DNA of 64,000 nt from Osedax fenrisi. Its lineage: Eukaryota > Annelida > Polychaeta > Sabellida > Siboglinidae. Numbering within the stretch: position 1 is the stretch's first letter; every line of letters begins with the position of its first letter. The notes under the pieces are model-generated. The model saw only the letters and a list, made by a program, of their open reading frames with translations, had not been told where the DNA came from and made no database searches. This document shows, piece after piece, positions 63,961 to 64,000 of this stretch. Made by a program: the position numbers and the translations under genes. Where the stretch lies: assembly GCA_964019155.1 (NCBI GenBank), contig OZ025243.1, forward strand, positions 3,020,961 through 3,084,960. The letters run 5' to 3'.

Positions 63961-64000
63961 CCCTCGTGTAGACACCACCTCGAGCAGCATCTCCCTATCA
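63932..64000. other. LINE 3' tail and right edge
   Basis: After the last LINE stop comes a short untranslated stretch, the (AAC)5 tail, and about 40 bases that may be flanking host sequence. They are too short to assign. Confidence 0.4.

Overview
The window looks like nuclear DNA of an invertebrate animal. It is very AT-rich and full of microsatellites and minisatellites. Its genes are split into many short exons by long introns, and its mobile elements are animal-type LINEs, a tRNA-headed SINE, hAT relatives and small inverted-repeat elements. PCF11 and FBXO36 are eukaryotic/metazoan genes. I cannot name the phylum. I built gene models by hand, matching conserved protein motifs across GT/AG borders and checking that the reading phase carries over.

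Layout, left to right. (1) 1413-2345 (+): GC-rich last exon of a gene with two PAH-like helical repeats (Sin3/GON4L type); the rest lies off the left edge. (2) 3046-34239 (-): about 27 exons over 31 kb. The first 17 encode a class-V PLP aminotransferase (cysteine-desulfurase-like). The last nine encode a TtcA-type PP-loop tRNA thiolase with both CxxC motifs. The first half ends in an open donor at 17908 with no stop. The second half begins at an acceptor at 15203 with no start codon. One candidate exon at 16800-16887 joins them in phase. I read this as one sulfur-mobilising/tRNA-thiolating fusion enzyme of about 970 residues. (3) 34240-37375: head-to-head intergenic region. (4) 37376-51639 (+): complete PCF11 (CID, low-complexity middle, short beta-rich repeats, two zinc-finger blocks), 26 exons. 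(5) 52555-55212 (-): complete FBXO36, four exons. (6) 55360 onward (+): 5' exons of a third gene sharing a 147-bp divergent promoter with FBXO36, possibly PARG-like. Its next intron holds a nearly full-length LINE (59504-63960), broken by two frame changes.

Three things stand out. The first is the desulfurase-TtcA fusion, which would place sulfur donor and tRNA thiolase in one chain. The second is the splice donors: about two thirds of the introns modelled carry T at +3 (GTTAGT, GTTTGT and similar). The third is that several tandem arrays begin within a few bases of an intron edge, as if grown from the splice site. The transposon record is also rich: a hAT-like insertion splitting a 42-bp minisatellite with an 8-bp target duplication, a second hAT-type element with a perfect 8-bp duplication, and several hairpin elements.
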